DNA of 64,000 nt from Stakelama sediminis (GCF_014199335.1 NZ_JACIJI010000002.1:248001-312000); one strand, 5' to 3'. Counted from the stretch's first letter, positions 17,873-25,998 are shown. Made by a program: numbers and translations. Notes: a model not told the origin generated them from the letters alone.

Positions 17873-19009
17873 ATGACCATTCGGATTCTTCATCTGTTTT
17901 CCAGCTTCAACCTTGGCGGCAAGGAAGCGCGCGCGGTTCGCCTGATGAACGCATTCGGCGACCGGGCCTGGCATATGATCGTGTCGGGGGTGCCGGATGC
18001 GCTGAACGCGCGTGAAGCGATTGCTCCGGGTATCCGCCATGAGATTGCGCAGGATCCACCGCCGCTGACCGGCAAGCCTTCGACGAAACGCTATGAAGCG
18101 ATCGCGCGGCTAATGCAGCGGTTCGATCTGGTGCTCAGCTATAATTGGGGTGCGATCGACGGGGCGATGGCGCGGCGCGTCTTTACCAAGGGGATGCCGC
18201 CGCTGATCCATCATGAGGATGGTTTCAATGAGGATGAGGCGAACGGCCTGAAGCCGGTGCGCAATATGTATCGGCGCGTGGCACTGGGGGCGGCACATGC
18301 GCTGGTGGTTCCGTCGCACCAACTGGAACAGATCGCGCTCAAAGCGTGGAAACAGCCGCGCGAGCGTATTCACCGCATTTCCAATGGCATTGCACTTGAC
18401 GGCTTCGATGCCAAACCAAAGCCGTCGGCCATCCCCGGGTTCAAACGCCGTAAGGGCGAGCCGGTGATCGGGACGGTTGCGGGGCTGCGGGCGGTCAAGG
18501 ATATACCGATGCTGGTGCGCGCGGCGGGCGGTATGCAGCGAGATACGCAGCTTGTGGTGGTGGGCGAGGGGCCGGAACGTCAGAAAGTCCTCGATACCGC
18601 CGAGCTGATGGCGATGGAAGACCGGTTGGTGATGCCGGGATTCCTGTCCGATCCGCAAAACTATATGGGCCTGTTCGATATCTTTGCACTGTCGTCGAAA
18701 AGCGAGCAGCAGCCGATTGCGGTGATGGAGGCCATGGCAGCCGGTTTACCGATCGTCGCCCCGCCGGTGGGCGATGTGCTGCACATGGTGTCAGAGGCCA
18801 ATCGCCCTTATATCAGTCCCGACTGGAACGAGGTGCATTTGCGCGACCGGTTGCAGGTGCTTGCCGACAATCCGGACGGTTGCAAGGTCATCGGCAAGGC
18901 GAACCGGGAAAAGGCGCTTACCGAATTTGGTGAGGACGCTATGATTGCGGCATATGCCCGGCTTTATGGAGAGGCGCTCGGCAAACCCGATGCGCTGATT
19001 TGTGCATAG
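17873..19009 (+). CDS. Glycosyltransferase family 4
   Basis: A 378-residue GT-B glycosyltransferase. The N-terminal domain starts with the acceptor-site block LHLFSSFNLGGKEARAVRL; the C-terminal domain has the GTVAGLRAVKD donor-site segment and the E-x7-E motif in SEQQPIAVMEAMAAG (the glutamates that hold the nucleotide sugar). Enzymes of this type act on the cytoplasmic face, adding a sugar to lipid-linked or polysaccharide acceptors. No other polysaccharide genes are next to it, so the glycan is unknown. The gene starts 61 bases after the hydrolase gene and may be cotranscribed with it. Confidence 0.88.
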   Translation: MTIRILHLFSSFNLGGKEARAVRLMNAFGDRAWHMIVSGVPDALNAREAIAPGIRHEIAQDPPPLTGKPSTKRYEAIARLMQRFDLVLSYNWGAIDGAMARRVFTKGMPPLIHHEDGFNEDEANGLKPVRNMYRRVALGAAHALVVPSHQLEQIALKAWKQPRERIHRISNGIALDGFDAKPKPSAIPGFKRRKGEPVIGTVAGLRAVKDIPMLVRAAGGMQRDTQLVVVGEGPERQKVLDTAELMAMEDRLVMPGFLSDPQNYMGLFDIFALSSKSEQQPIAVMEAMAAGLPIVAPPVGDVLHMVSEANRPYISPDWNEVHLRDRLQVLADNPDGCKVIGKANREKALTEFGEDAMIAAYARLYGEALGKPDALICA

Positions 19010-19066
19010 TATCGGCAATTTCATGCTATATGACGCGATGAAGGCGTATAATTTTCTGGAGGAACT

Positions 19067-20470
19067 GTGTTCAAAGGCTTGAAGCCCATTGTCTATAACG
19101 GTCAGGAAGTCTGGCCGCTGATCGAGGGCGGAAAAGGCGTTGCCGCGACCAACCACGCCAGTGCGGGCGCCTGGGCCGCCGCCGGTGGTATCGGCACCGT
19201 ATCGGCGGTCAATGCCGATAGCTATGATGCCGACGGCAAGATCATCCCGCAGGTCTATCACGCACTGACACGGCGTGAGCGGCATGAGGAACTGATCGCC
19301 TATGCTATCGAAGGCGCGGTGCAGCAGGTCAAGCGCGCCTGGGAAATCGCCGGTGGCAAGGGCGCGATCAACATCAACGTGCTGTGGGAAATGGGTGGCG
19401 CGCAACGCGTGCTGCACGGTGTTCTGGAGCGTACCAAGGGATTGGTCGCGGGCGTAACCTGTGGTGCAGGCATGCCATACAAGCTGTCTGAGATCGCAGC
19501 ATCCTACAATGTCAGCTATCTGCCGATTGTCAGTTCCGCGCGTGCATTCCGGGCGCTGTGGAAACGGGCCTATTCGAAAGCGTCGGAGTGGCTGGCAGCC
19601 GTTGTTTACGAAGATCCATGGCTGGCTGGCGGGCATAACGGCCTGTCTAATGCGGAAAACCCGCTGGAACCGCAGGATCCCTATCCGCGCGTGAAAGCAT
19701 TGCGTGAAACGATGCGCGAAGGCGGTATTTCGGATGATGTGCCGATCGTCATGGCGGGCGGCGTCTGGTACCTGCGCGACTGGAACCACTGGATCGACAA
19801 TCCCGAACTCGGCACCATCGCATTTCAGTTCGGCACCCGGCCGCTGCTGACGAAGGAAAGCCCCATTCCAGAGGAGTGGAAAGCGAAGTTGATGGAGCTG
19901 GAATCGGGGGACGTGCTGCTCCACCGCTTCTCACCGACCGGATTTTATTCCAGTGCGGTACGCAACCCCTTCCTGCGCAATCTGGAAGCGCGCTCCGATC
20001 GTCAGATCGCCTTTTCTACGCAGGAAGCGGGGGACCATACCTTCCAGCTCGATGTCGGGGTGAAGGGCAAGAATTTCTGGGTAACGCGCAACGACTTGCT
20101 GCGTGCGCGACAATGGTATGGCGAAGGGTTTACTGAAGCGCTCAAAACGCCGGACAATACGCTGGTATTCGTCACGACCGAGGAAAAGAAGACGATTCGC
20201 AAGGATCAGGCGGATTGCATGGGGTGTCTCAGTCAGTGCCAGTTTTCGTCCTGGGCGGACACTGAAACCAATTCGACCGGGCGTCTCGCCGATCCGCGCA
20301 GCTTCTGCATCCAGAAGACGTTGCAGGACATCGCGCACGGCGGCGACGTTCAGCAGAACCTGATGTTCGCCGGTCATAATGCGTATAACTTCAAAAAAGA
20401 CCCGTTTTATTCCAATGGCTTTGTGCCATCGGTTAAGCAACTGGTCGATCGCATCCTGACCGGCGATTAA
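19067..20470 (+). CDS. Nitronate monooxygenase-like flavin oxidoreductase with Cys-rich tail
   Basis: A 467-residue FMN-type TIM-barrel protein of the nitronate monooxygenase / enoyl-ACP reductase II superfamily. Barrel landmarks include GVAATNHASAGAWAAAGGIG at the N-terminus, the GVTCGAGMP block, VYEDPWLAGGHNG with the family's glycine/histidine segment, and VMAGGVWY in the phosphate-binding region. Unlike ordinary NMO proteins (about 320-380 residues) it continues into a tail with CMGCLSQC, plus a further Cys 22 residues on, a pattern like the [4Fe-4S] motif of old-yellow-enzyme-type reductases. A redox role with NAD(P)H is likely but the substrate is unknown. The start is GTG 19067 behind GGAGG. 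Confidence 0.8.
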   Translation: MFKGLKPIVYNGQEVWPLIEGGKGVAATNHASAGAWAAAGGIGTVSAVNADSYDADGKIIPQVYHALTRRERHEELIAYAIEGAVQQVKRAWEIAGGKGAININVLWEMGGAQRVLHGVLERTKGLVAGVTCGAGMPYKLSEIAASYNVSYLPIVSSARAFRALWKRAYSKASEWLAAVVYEDPWLAGGHNGLSNAENPLEPQDPYPRVKALRETMREGGISDDVPIVMAGGVWYLRDWNHWIDNPELGTIAFQFGTRPLLTKESPIPEEWKAKLMELESGDVLLHRFSPTGFYSSAVRNPFLRNLEARSDRQIAFSTQEAGDHTFQLDVGVKGKNFWVTRNDLLRARQWYGEGFTEALKTPDNTLVFVTTEEKKTIRKDQADCMGCLSQCQFSSWADTETNSTGRLADPRSFCIQKTLQDIAHGGDVQQNLMFAGHNAYNFKKDPFYSNGFVPSVKQLVDRILTGD

Positions 20471-20481
20471 ACAGTGGTTGG

Positions 20482-20676
20482 TTAGTGGGCGACGGTACCG
20501 ACCACCGCGCCTGCTACACCACCGACTGCAGCGCCTTTTTCGACATTGTGGTGCGTGGCCGCAGCTACTGCGGCGCCGCCGGCACCGCCGATCGCAGCGC
20601 CGCCCAGCGTTGCACAGGCGGACAAGGACAGCGCCGAGATTCCCAAGATTCCGAGGGCTGCTATTCTACGCATCAT
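20482..20676 (-). CDS. Small glycine-zipper lipoprotein
   Basis: A 64-residue protein with a lipoprotein signal (MMRRIAALGILGISALSLSAC, lipobox LSAC) and a mature part made of two glycine-zipper stretches, GGAAIGGAGGAAVA and GGVAGAVVG. Such short proteins resemble osmotically inducible lipoprotein B-like and 17-kDa-antigen-like membrane proteins, in which glycine-zipper helices pack in membranes; the function is unknown. GGGAGAT precedes the first ATG. It ends 11 bases after the end of the convergent flavin oxidoreductase gene. Confidence 0.75.
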   Translation of the reverse strand: MMRRIAALGILGISALSLSACATLGGAAIGGAGGAAVAAATHHNVEKGAAVGGVAGAVVGTVAH

Positions 20677-20761
20677 GTCATCTCCCAGATCGGTTCAATG
20701 ACAAATAATCCATGTTAAGCGATCGGGTTCCCATATGCATTTGCGGCCACGGCCTGACTGA

Positions 20762-21280
20762 TTACAAACTTTGACCTGTCTTCAGGCTGCCTACCGCTTC
20801 TTCAAAAGGGCTGGACAAGGTCGCCATGACCAGTTCGAAAAGAAATGTCGCCATAAGCGCGACCACGACTGCAACAGCAATAAATTGCAGTTTGGCCCCC
20901 AGGTGCCGATTGCGTTCGGCCGTCCATGCAGTAGCTTTCATGACGGCCTGTCGCGGTTTGGTACGGCGATCTCCGGAACCGGGCGCGGACAGACCGATTG
21001 CAGCACCTAATGCTTCGGCTGCATTGGACAGCAGTCGGTTAATATCGATGATATCCTGTGTCCGGACCCCGCAAAACTGGCCTTTGCTCCACACCGCACG
21101 TGCGATGATCCTCGTCGTCGATTTTCGGATTTCGAGATAGGTTCCTGGTCGTGGCGCGGTTGCGCTGCGCAACAGCATACCATGTGCCGAAACATTGTGG
21201 ATCAGCACGTCGGACCAGCCCTCCCGACCACGCATCCGTGCCTGTATCAACACTGTCTGACGCATTTCACGCGGTTTCAT
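20762..21280 (-). CDS. PilZ domain protein with C-terminal membrane helix
   Basis: A 172-residue protein. Residues about 1-95 form a PilZ domain: MKPREMRQTVLIQARMR has the arginine-rich N-terminal switch region in degenerate form, and LIHNVSAHGMLLRS fits the (D/N)xSxxG strand that contacts cyclic di-GMP. A linker follows, then one hydrophobic helix (LQFIAVAVVVALMATFLFEL, about residues 131-150) and a short tail. It is probably an inner-membrane c-di-GMP receptor; because the first motif is not a clear RxxxR, binding must be tested. The start 21280 sits behind AAGGGGG. An 8-bp inverted repeat lies just upstream in the leader. Confidence 0.78.
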   Translation of the reverse strand: MKPREMRQTVLIQARMRGREGWSDVLIHNVSAHGMLLRSATAPRPGTYLEIRKSTTRIIARAVWSKGQFCGVRTQDIIDINRLLSNAAEALGAAIGLSAPGSGDRRTKPRQAVMKATAWTAERNRHLGAKLQFIAVAVVVALMATFLFELVMATLSSPFEEAVGSLKTGQSL

Positions 21281-21543
21281 ATTACCCCCTTGTTCAAGCC
21301 TCAATCGTCGGATTGAACAAGTCGGTCTATCGCCCGACCGGATTAAACGATGCGTTGATTCAAGCGCCTAATTCGTCGTTAGGAATCTTCATAACCTTTT
21401 GAAATATAATACTATAAGTAGTTATACCTAGACATCCTTCATCCTTTGAAGCGCCGATATGGAGTCACTTTCGATGTCGGCAATTCGTGATCGATGAAAA
21501 GGCATCCTAATCAAACCGCATACTGTTAGATGGGGAGGTTCTC

Positions 21544-21561
21544 ATGCGAAATATTCTGTAA
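21544..21561 (+). CDS. Five-codon leader ORF (MRNIL) upstream of gntR
   Basis: GGGGAGG (21532-21538) is five bases before ATG CGA AAT ATT CTG TAA. The spacing and match to the anti-Shine-Dalgarno are better than for most genes in the window, yet the frame closes after five codons. The last four codons and the stop lie in the left arm of the inverted repeat. It may be a translated leader peptide or the relic of a lost gene start; expression is not shown by the sequence. Confidence 0.35.
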   Translation: MRNIL

Positions 21562-21620
21562 AATCATGATGATACCGGAATTCGGTTTCTATGAGGGATT
21601 TTTCCCTTTACAGAATATTT
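21549..21620. repeat. 14-bp perfect inverted repeat before the GntR gene
   Basis: AAATATTCTGTAAA (21549-21562) recurs in reverse complement as TTTACAGAATATTT (21607-21620). Between the arms are two small dyads, ACCG..CGGT (around 21574-21586) and GGGATTTTTCCC (about 21595-21606). The right arm ends 25 bases before the regulator's ATG. Either arm could be a regulator half-operator, or the transcript could fold into a long hairpin. Confidence 0.7.
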
Positions 21621-21645
21621 TTGTAAACAGACAAAAGGCATGCTG

Positions 21646-22356
21646 ATGTCATCTGCAGAAGCAAAGGTGCGAAGCCCCCGCAAGCATGGCGTTATCGCGC
21701 GAAAACTCGCCATGGATATTCTGGCGGGGCGCTATGCACCCGGTCATATTCTGCCCGGTGAAATTGAATTCAGCGAACAGCTGGAAGTTTCCCGTACCGC
21801 CTATCGGGAGGCGGTGCGCATTCTCGCTGCGAAGGGACTGGTTGAAAGCCGGCCGAAGCTGGGCACAAGGGTTCTTCCGCGCGGACAGTGGAACGTGCTG
21901 GACCCTGATATTCTCGGTTGGATGTTCGAGGGGGAACCCGATGAGAAGTTCATCCACGATCTGTTCGAACTGCGGATGATCATCGAACCTGCTGCGGCCG
22001 CACTGGCAGCGGAAAAGCGGTCGGGAACACAACTTGCGATGATGGGCCATGCGCTGGAAAATATGGCCGGTCATGGCCTGGCGACGCTGGCCGGACGGGA
22101 AGCCGATCAGATATTTCACCGGATTATTCTGGAGGCGGCCGATAACGAACCGCTGGTGGCGCTGACCAGTTCGATCTCTGCCGCAATCAGTTGGACAACG
22201 TCGTTCAAGCAGCGGCATCGCAAATTGCCGCGCGATCCGGTGCCGGAGCATCGCAACGTATATGCAGCCATTGCCGATAGTGATCCGGATGCCGCGCGTG
22301 ATGCGATGCGTGTGTTAATTGAGCTGGCCCTGCAGGATACCCGCGAAACACTATAG
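21646..22356 (+). CDS. GntR family regulator, FCD (FadR) subgroup, sugar-acid type
   Basis: A 236-residue transcription factor. The N-terminal winged helix (about residues 10-78; EFSEQLEVSRTAYREAVRILAAKGLVESRPKLGTRV) is typical GntR, and the C-terminal helical FCD domain binds the effector. The bridge WNVLDPDILGWM closely recalls DgoR-type galactonate regulators. In FCD domains a Asp-x3-His...His...His set binds metal; here D-x3-H (DQIFH) and EHRNVYAAI are kept but the third His position is Leu (MRVLI). It precedes the arabinose/xylan side-chain genes and is their likely repressor, with a sugar acid or keto-acid as inducer. ATG 21646 is chosen over ATG 21640 because AAGG then has proper spacing. 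Confidence 0.88.
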   Translation: MSSAEAKVRSPRKHGVIARKLAMDILAGRYAPGHILPGEIEFSEQLEVSRTAYREAVRILAAKGLVESRPKLGTRVLPRGQWNVLDPDILGWMFEGEPDEKFIHDLFELRMIIEPAAAALAAEKRSGTQLAMMGHALENMAGHGLATLAGREADQIFHRIILEAADNEPLVALTSSISAAISWTTSFKQRHRKLPRDPVPEHRNVYAAIADSDPDAARDAMRVLIELALQDTRETL

Positions 22357-22431
22357 GCGCGAACTTGGGTCTGCCCCTACATTCTCCCTGTCGTTACGAA
22401 CGCGCCACCGCCATGCGATCCGTGATTGCCT

Positions 22432-22458
22432 TTGACTGCTCATGCAATTATGTATGAG
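22432..22458 (+). promoter_or_regulatory. Candidate promoter for the sugar-oxidation/hydrolase operon
   Basis: TTGACT (22432-22437) and TATGAG (22453-22458) are 15 bases apart, followed by an AT-rich stretch and the GTG start of the FAH gene 56 bases on. The spacing is short, which fits a regulated promoter. Confidence 0.45.
22439..22458. promoter_or_regulatory. 20-bp imperfect palindrome, candidate GntR operator
   Basis: CTCATGCAATTATGTATGAG has inverted halves CTCATxCA / TGxATGAG that differ at one pair outside the centre. It fills the spacer and -10 of the candidate promoter, so a bound protein would block RNA polymerase. It is 83 bases after the GntR stop and is the best operator candidate for that regulator. 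Confidence 0.55.
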
Positions 22459-22513
22459 TTAAAATTGATCCTGAACATTCTCAGGATTGATGTCATTAGG
22501 GGAGAGTTGCCGG

Positions 22514-23494
22514 GTGCGGTTAATCCAGTTTCGCGATGATCAAAACAGAGTGGCGGTTGCTGCTCTTGACGGAAATGACGGGTGGCATGTTCGGGATGCC
22601 GGTTCAGTCTATGCACTGGCACTACAGGCGATTCGCGATGCAACCGGACTTGCGGATCTGGCGCACGCTCACCGCGGAAACCCTGTCGATCTTTTGCAAC
22701 TGGCCGAAGAAGGGCGGTTGCTCGCCCCCATCGCCCATCCCGATCCGGCGCATTGCCATCTGGCGGGAACCGGACTGACGCACCTCGGTTCTGCGGAAGG
22801 GCGCGATCAGATGCACAAGGCGGCGTCCGGTGGCCATGTGACCGACTCAATGCGCATGTTCCTGATGGGGGTCGAAGGCGGCAAGACACCGGACGGATCG
22901 CCCGGTGTGCAGCCGGAATGGTTCTACAAAGGGGACGGCACGGCGCTCATCGGACCGGATGCGGACCTGCCTTCCCCGGACTTCGCTTTGGACGGCAGCG
23001 AAGAGCCGGAGATTGCCGGGATTTATATCATCGGTGATGACGGCACGCCCTATCGGCTGGGCTTTGCTCTGGCGAACGAGTTTTCCGATCACATTACGGA
23101 ACGCGGCAATTATCTGTGGCTGGCCCATTCAAAGCTGCGACATGCGTCGCTGGGTGCGGAGCTGCTGCTGGGGGACTTGCCCGCAGATATTCAGGGCACC
23201 AGCCGGATCGTCCGCGATGGCGAAACGCTGTGGGAGAAGCCGTTTCTGTCCGGTGAAGCCAATATGTCGCACAGCATCGCCAATCTGGAACATCACCATT
23301 TCAAATATGGACTGTTCCGTCAGCCCGGCGATGTGCACGTCCACTTTTTTGGAACGGCAACGCTTTCCTTTGCCGACAATGTCGAGACGCGCGAAGGCGA
23401 TATGTTTGAGGTCAGCGCGCCACCCTTTGCGGTGCCGCTACGCAACAAGCTCAAGCGTATGGCACCGGAAAAGGTTGAGGTAAAAGCGCTGTGA
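22514..23494 (+). CDS. FAH-family protein of the GguC/AraD1 type
   Basis: A 326-residue member of the fumarylacetoacetate hydrolase superfamily, in the GguC/AraD1 group often found with oxidative arabinose or galactose genes. The (V)RLIQFRDDQ start is the typical N-terminus of the group. The FAH fold is shown by the acidic block EEPEIAGIYIIGDDG, the FALANEFSDH metal-site segment, and the HSKLRHASLGAELLLG helix. Members are proposed to act on 2-keto-3-deoxy sugar acids or related hydroxy-acids; the exact reaction here is inferred from context. The start is GTG 22514, set by AGGGGAGAG seven bases upstream; an ATG at 22490 lies before that ribosome-binding site. It overlaps the next gene by four bases. 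Confidence 0.8.
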   Translation: MRLIQFRDDQNRVAVAALDGNDGWHVRDAGSVYALALQAIRDATGLADLAHAHRGNPVDLLQLAEEGRLLAPIAHPDPAHCHLAGTGLTHLGSAEGRDQMHKAASGGHVTDSMRMFLMGVEGGKTPDGSPGVQPEWFYKGDGTALIGPDADLPSPDFALDGSEEPEIAGIYIIGDDGTPYRLGFALANEFSDHITERGNYLWLAHSKLRHASLGAELLLGDLPADIQGTSRIVRDGETLWEKPFLSGEANMSHSIANLEHHHFKYGLFRQPGDVHVHFFGTATLSFADNVETREGDMFEVSAPPFAVPLRNKLKRMAPEKVEVKAL

Positions 23495-24411
23495 AGACGA
23501 TTCGTGTTGCCATTGCCGGGATCGGCAAGATCGCCCGCGACCAGCATATACCGACGATCGCTGCCAATGACCGCTTCGAATTCGTTGCTGCCGTTACCGG
23601 CCATCAGGCCCCTGAGGGAATTCCAGGTTTTCGTTCGGTTCCCCAAATGATGGAAGCGATGCCGGATATCGATGCGATTGCGATTTGTACGCCGCCGCGT
23701 GGAAGGCAGACGCTGATCGCGGACTCGTTTGCGCACGGCCTCGACGTGATGATCGAAAAGCCGCCTGCGGCAACGATTGCAGAGGCGGCATCTTTCCTGC
23801 CGATGGCGCAAGCCGCGGGCCGTGTGCTCCATGCTACCTGGCATTCCCGCGAGGCCGCCGGTGTCCATCCTGCGAAGCAATGGCTGAAGGAGCGCACGAT
23901 CCGACGGGTCGAGTGCAACTGGAAGGAAGACGTTCGTGTCTGGCATCCGGGACAGGAATGGATCTGGGAGCCCGGAATCGGCGTGTTCGATCCCGGCATC
24001 AACGCGTTGTCGGTGCTGACCAAGATTTTGCCGGAGCCAATGCAGCTCCGATCCTCTGCACTTCGGTTTCCGGCGAACAAGGCTGCGCCGATCGCAGCCG
24101 ATCTGGAATATGATCATGCGGGCATTCCCGTGTCGGTGGCGTTCGATTTTGATCAGAAGGGGCCGCAAACCTGGGATATCGATATCGAAACCGATGATGG
24201 CAGCCTGAAGCTGTCGATGGGAGCATCGAAGCTGGCTATTAATGGCGAGGATGTCGATGTCGGCGAGGAACCGGAATATGCGCACCTCTATCGACGCTTC
24301 GCCGAATTGATCGATTCGCGGACAAGTGACGTCGACCTGACCCCGTTTCGCCATGTCGCGGACGCGTTCTTGCTTGGGAAGCGGACTGTTGTGGGTGCCT
24401 TTGAAGAATAA
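23491..24411 (+). CDS. Gfo/Idh/MocA dehydrogenase, D-galactose/L-arabinose 1-dehydrogenase type
   Basis: A 306-residue NAD(P)-dependent dehydrogenase. The Rossmann start VAIAGIGKIARDQHIPTIAAN and the EKPP motif with the catalytic lysine (MIEKPPAAT) match bacterial D-galactose 1-dehydrogenases, which also use L-arabinose because the two sugars share their configuration at C1-C4. It would oxidise the aldose to the lactone as the first step of a non-phosphorylative route in the cytoplasm. The GTG start overlaps the previous stop (GTGA), and GH51 follows 36 bases later, so it belongs to the operon. Whether L-arabinose or D-galactose is preferred cannot be seen, but three neighbouring enzymes would release one or the other. 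Confidence 0.82.
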   Translation: MKTIRVAIAGIGKIARDQHIPTIAANDRFEFVAAVTGHQAPEGIPGFRSVPQMMEAMPDIDAIAICTPPRGRQTLIADSFAHGLDVMIEKPPAATIAEAASFLPMAQAAGRVLHATWHSREAAGVHPAKQWLKERTIRRVECNWKEDVRVWHPGQEWIWEPGIGVFDPGINALSVLTKILPEPMQLRSSALRFPANKAAPIAADLEYDHAGIPVSVAFDFDQKGPQTWDIDIETDDGSLKLSMGASKLAINGEDVDVGEEPEYAHLYRRFAELIDSRTSDVDLTPFRHVADAFLLGKRTVVGAFEE

Positions 24412-24447
24412 TATCAACCCCCGTCATATGGTTTAGGGAGAGGAAGT

Positions 24448-25998
24448 ATGAAATGGACAACGGGTCTGCTGGCTTTTTCGGCGGCATTTGTGATAGCGGT
24501 ACCAGTAAGCGCGGAAACGCCGGCGCAGGTTTCGGTATCGATTGATACGTCCCATCCCGGCGATGTTATCCAGCCGGCGGTCGAAGGGCAGTTTGCCGAA
24601 AATCTCGGTCGCGGCCTGTATCAGGGTATCTGGGTCGGGCCGGGTTCCTCCATCCCCAATACCGATGGCTATCGCAACGATGTGATGGCGGCGCTGAAGA
24701 AACTGCACGTCCCCGTCATCCGCTGGCCGGGCGGATGTTTTGCCGACACTTATGACTGGCGTGATGGCATCGGGCCTGCCGCCAAACGACCACGCCGGAT
24801 CAACGGTAATTGGGGCGGTGTCACCGATGACAACAGCTTCGGTACCAACGAGTTCATGAATTATAGCGAACGCCTGGGGGCCGACGCTTATGTCTCGCTC
24901 AACCTTGGATCATTGCCAGCCCACACCTCGGCACAGTGGGTTGAATATATGACGTCGGACAGCGATTCGACGCTGGCGCAGGAGCGGCGGGCCAATGGCC
25001 GCGACAAGCCGTGGAAAAACCTGAAATATGTCGGGTTCGGCAATGAACTGTGGGGCTGTGGCGGCGATATGAATGCCACCTATGCCACCGAACTGTTCAA
25101 ACGCTATGCGGCCTTCGTCAATCCGGCCCCCGGCGCGCCGTCGTTTGTTAAGGTCGCATCCGGACCGCATGATACCCAGTATGACTGGACCGAAACGCTG
25201 ATGAAAAACGGCGGCAAGCAACTCGGTGCGATCAGCCTCCATTATTACACCATTCCCGGCGACTGGGAGCATAAGGGATCGGCGACCGGATTTACCAGGC
25301 AGGAATGGGCCACCACCCTGTCAAAGGCGCGGGCGATCGACGGCATGATCGCCAGGCACAGCGCGATCATGGACAAATACGACCCGGACAAGAAGGTCGC
25401 ATTATATGTCGATGAATGGGGTACCTGGTACGATCAGGAGCCGGGGTCGCATCCGGGATTCCTCTATCAGCAGAATACCTTGCGCGATGCCGAGGTGGCA
25501 GCGCTGACACTCAACATCTTTTTCCGGCACACCGACCGGGTCAAACTCGCCGCGATCGCGCAGATGGTGAACGTGCTGCAGGCGATGATCCTGACCAAGG
25601 GCGACAAGATGTTGCTGACGCCCACCTATGACGTTTTTCATATGTATATCCCGTTTCAGGGGGCGACTCCCTATCCGGCGAGCGTGAGCGGACCGGAATA
25701 CAAGCAGGGCGATGTCGATTTGCCGATGGTCGATGTATCGGCGGCGAAAGGTACGGACGGCAAATTGTACCTGTCGCTCGTCAACCTGGACCCTGACCGT
25801 GCAGCGCATGTTGTAACCGGTTTGAAGGGCGCGGCCACCGGCCAGATTTTGACGGGGCCGAAAATGGATACGCACAACACTTTCAACGCGCCGAACACCA
25901 TTCATCCGATGGCGTATTCGGGCAAGATGTCCGGCGGCAAACTGAGCTTCGATCTGCCGGCGAAGTCGGTGGCGGTGGTAGCCGTCACGCAGCAGTAA
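24448..25998 (+). CDS. GH51 alpha-L-arabinofuranosidase, exported
   Basis: A 516-residue glycoside hydrolase of family 51 with a Sec signal peptide (cut after VSA, about residue 22). The barrel carries the acid/base E200 in GNELWG and the nucleophile E323 in VDEWGTW, plus the family's substrate block RWPGGCFADTYDWRDGIGP. It removes alpha-L-arabinofuranosyl side groups from arabinoxylan, arabinan or arabinogalactan, here in the periplasm because of the signal. A C-terminal beta-sandwich (about residues 400-516) is standard for the family. GGGAGAGGAAGT precedes the ATG. The stop shares one base with the next start (TAATG). Confidence 0.93.
   Translation: MKWTTGLLAFSAAFVIAVPVSAETPAQVSVSIDTSHPGDVIQPAVEGQFAENLGRGLYQGIWVGPGSSIPNTDGYRNDVMAALKKLHVPVIRWPGGCFADTYDWRDGIGPAAKRPRRINGNWGGVTDDNSFGTNEFMNYSERLGADAYVSLNLGSLPAHTSAQWVEYMTSDSDSTLAQERRANGRDKPWKNLKYVGFGNELWGCGGDMNATYATELFKRYAAFVNPAPGAPSFVKVASGPHDTQYDWTETLMKNGGKQLGAISLHYYTIPGDWEHKGSATGFTRQEWATTLSKARAIDGMIARHSAIMDKYDPDKKVALYVDEWGTWYDQEPGSHPGFLYQQNTLRDAEVAALTLNIFFRHTDRVKLAAIAQMVNVLQAMILTKGDKMLLTPTYDVFHMYIPFQGATPYPASVSGPEYKQGDVDLPMVDVSAAKGTDGKLYLSLVNLDPDRAAHVVTGLKGAATGQILTGPKMDTHNTFNAPNTIHPMAYSGKMSGGKLSFDLPAKSVAVVAVTQQ

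Larger units (their letters stand above)
21281..21645. other. 365-bp intergenic region between pilZ and gntR genes
   Basis: A comparatively AT-rich stretch. Next to the pilZ start is TTGTTCAA (21290-21297) with its inverse TTGAACAA (21313-21320). An almost symmetric TATAAGTAGTTATA lies at 21413-21426. At 21532-21561 a strong ribosome-binding site precedes a five-codon ORF, which overlaps the left arm of a 14-bp inverted repeat (21549-21620) described separately. No further gene is seen. Confidence 0.8.
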
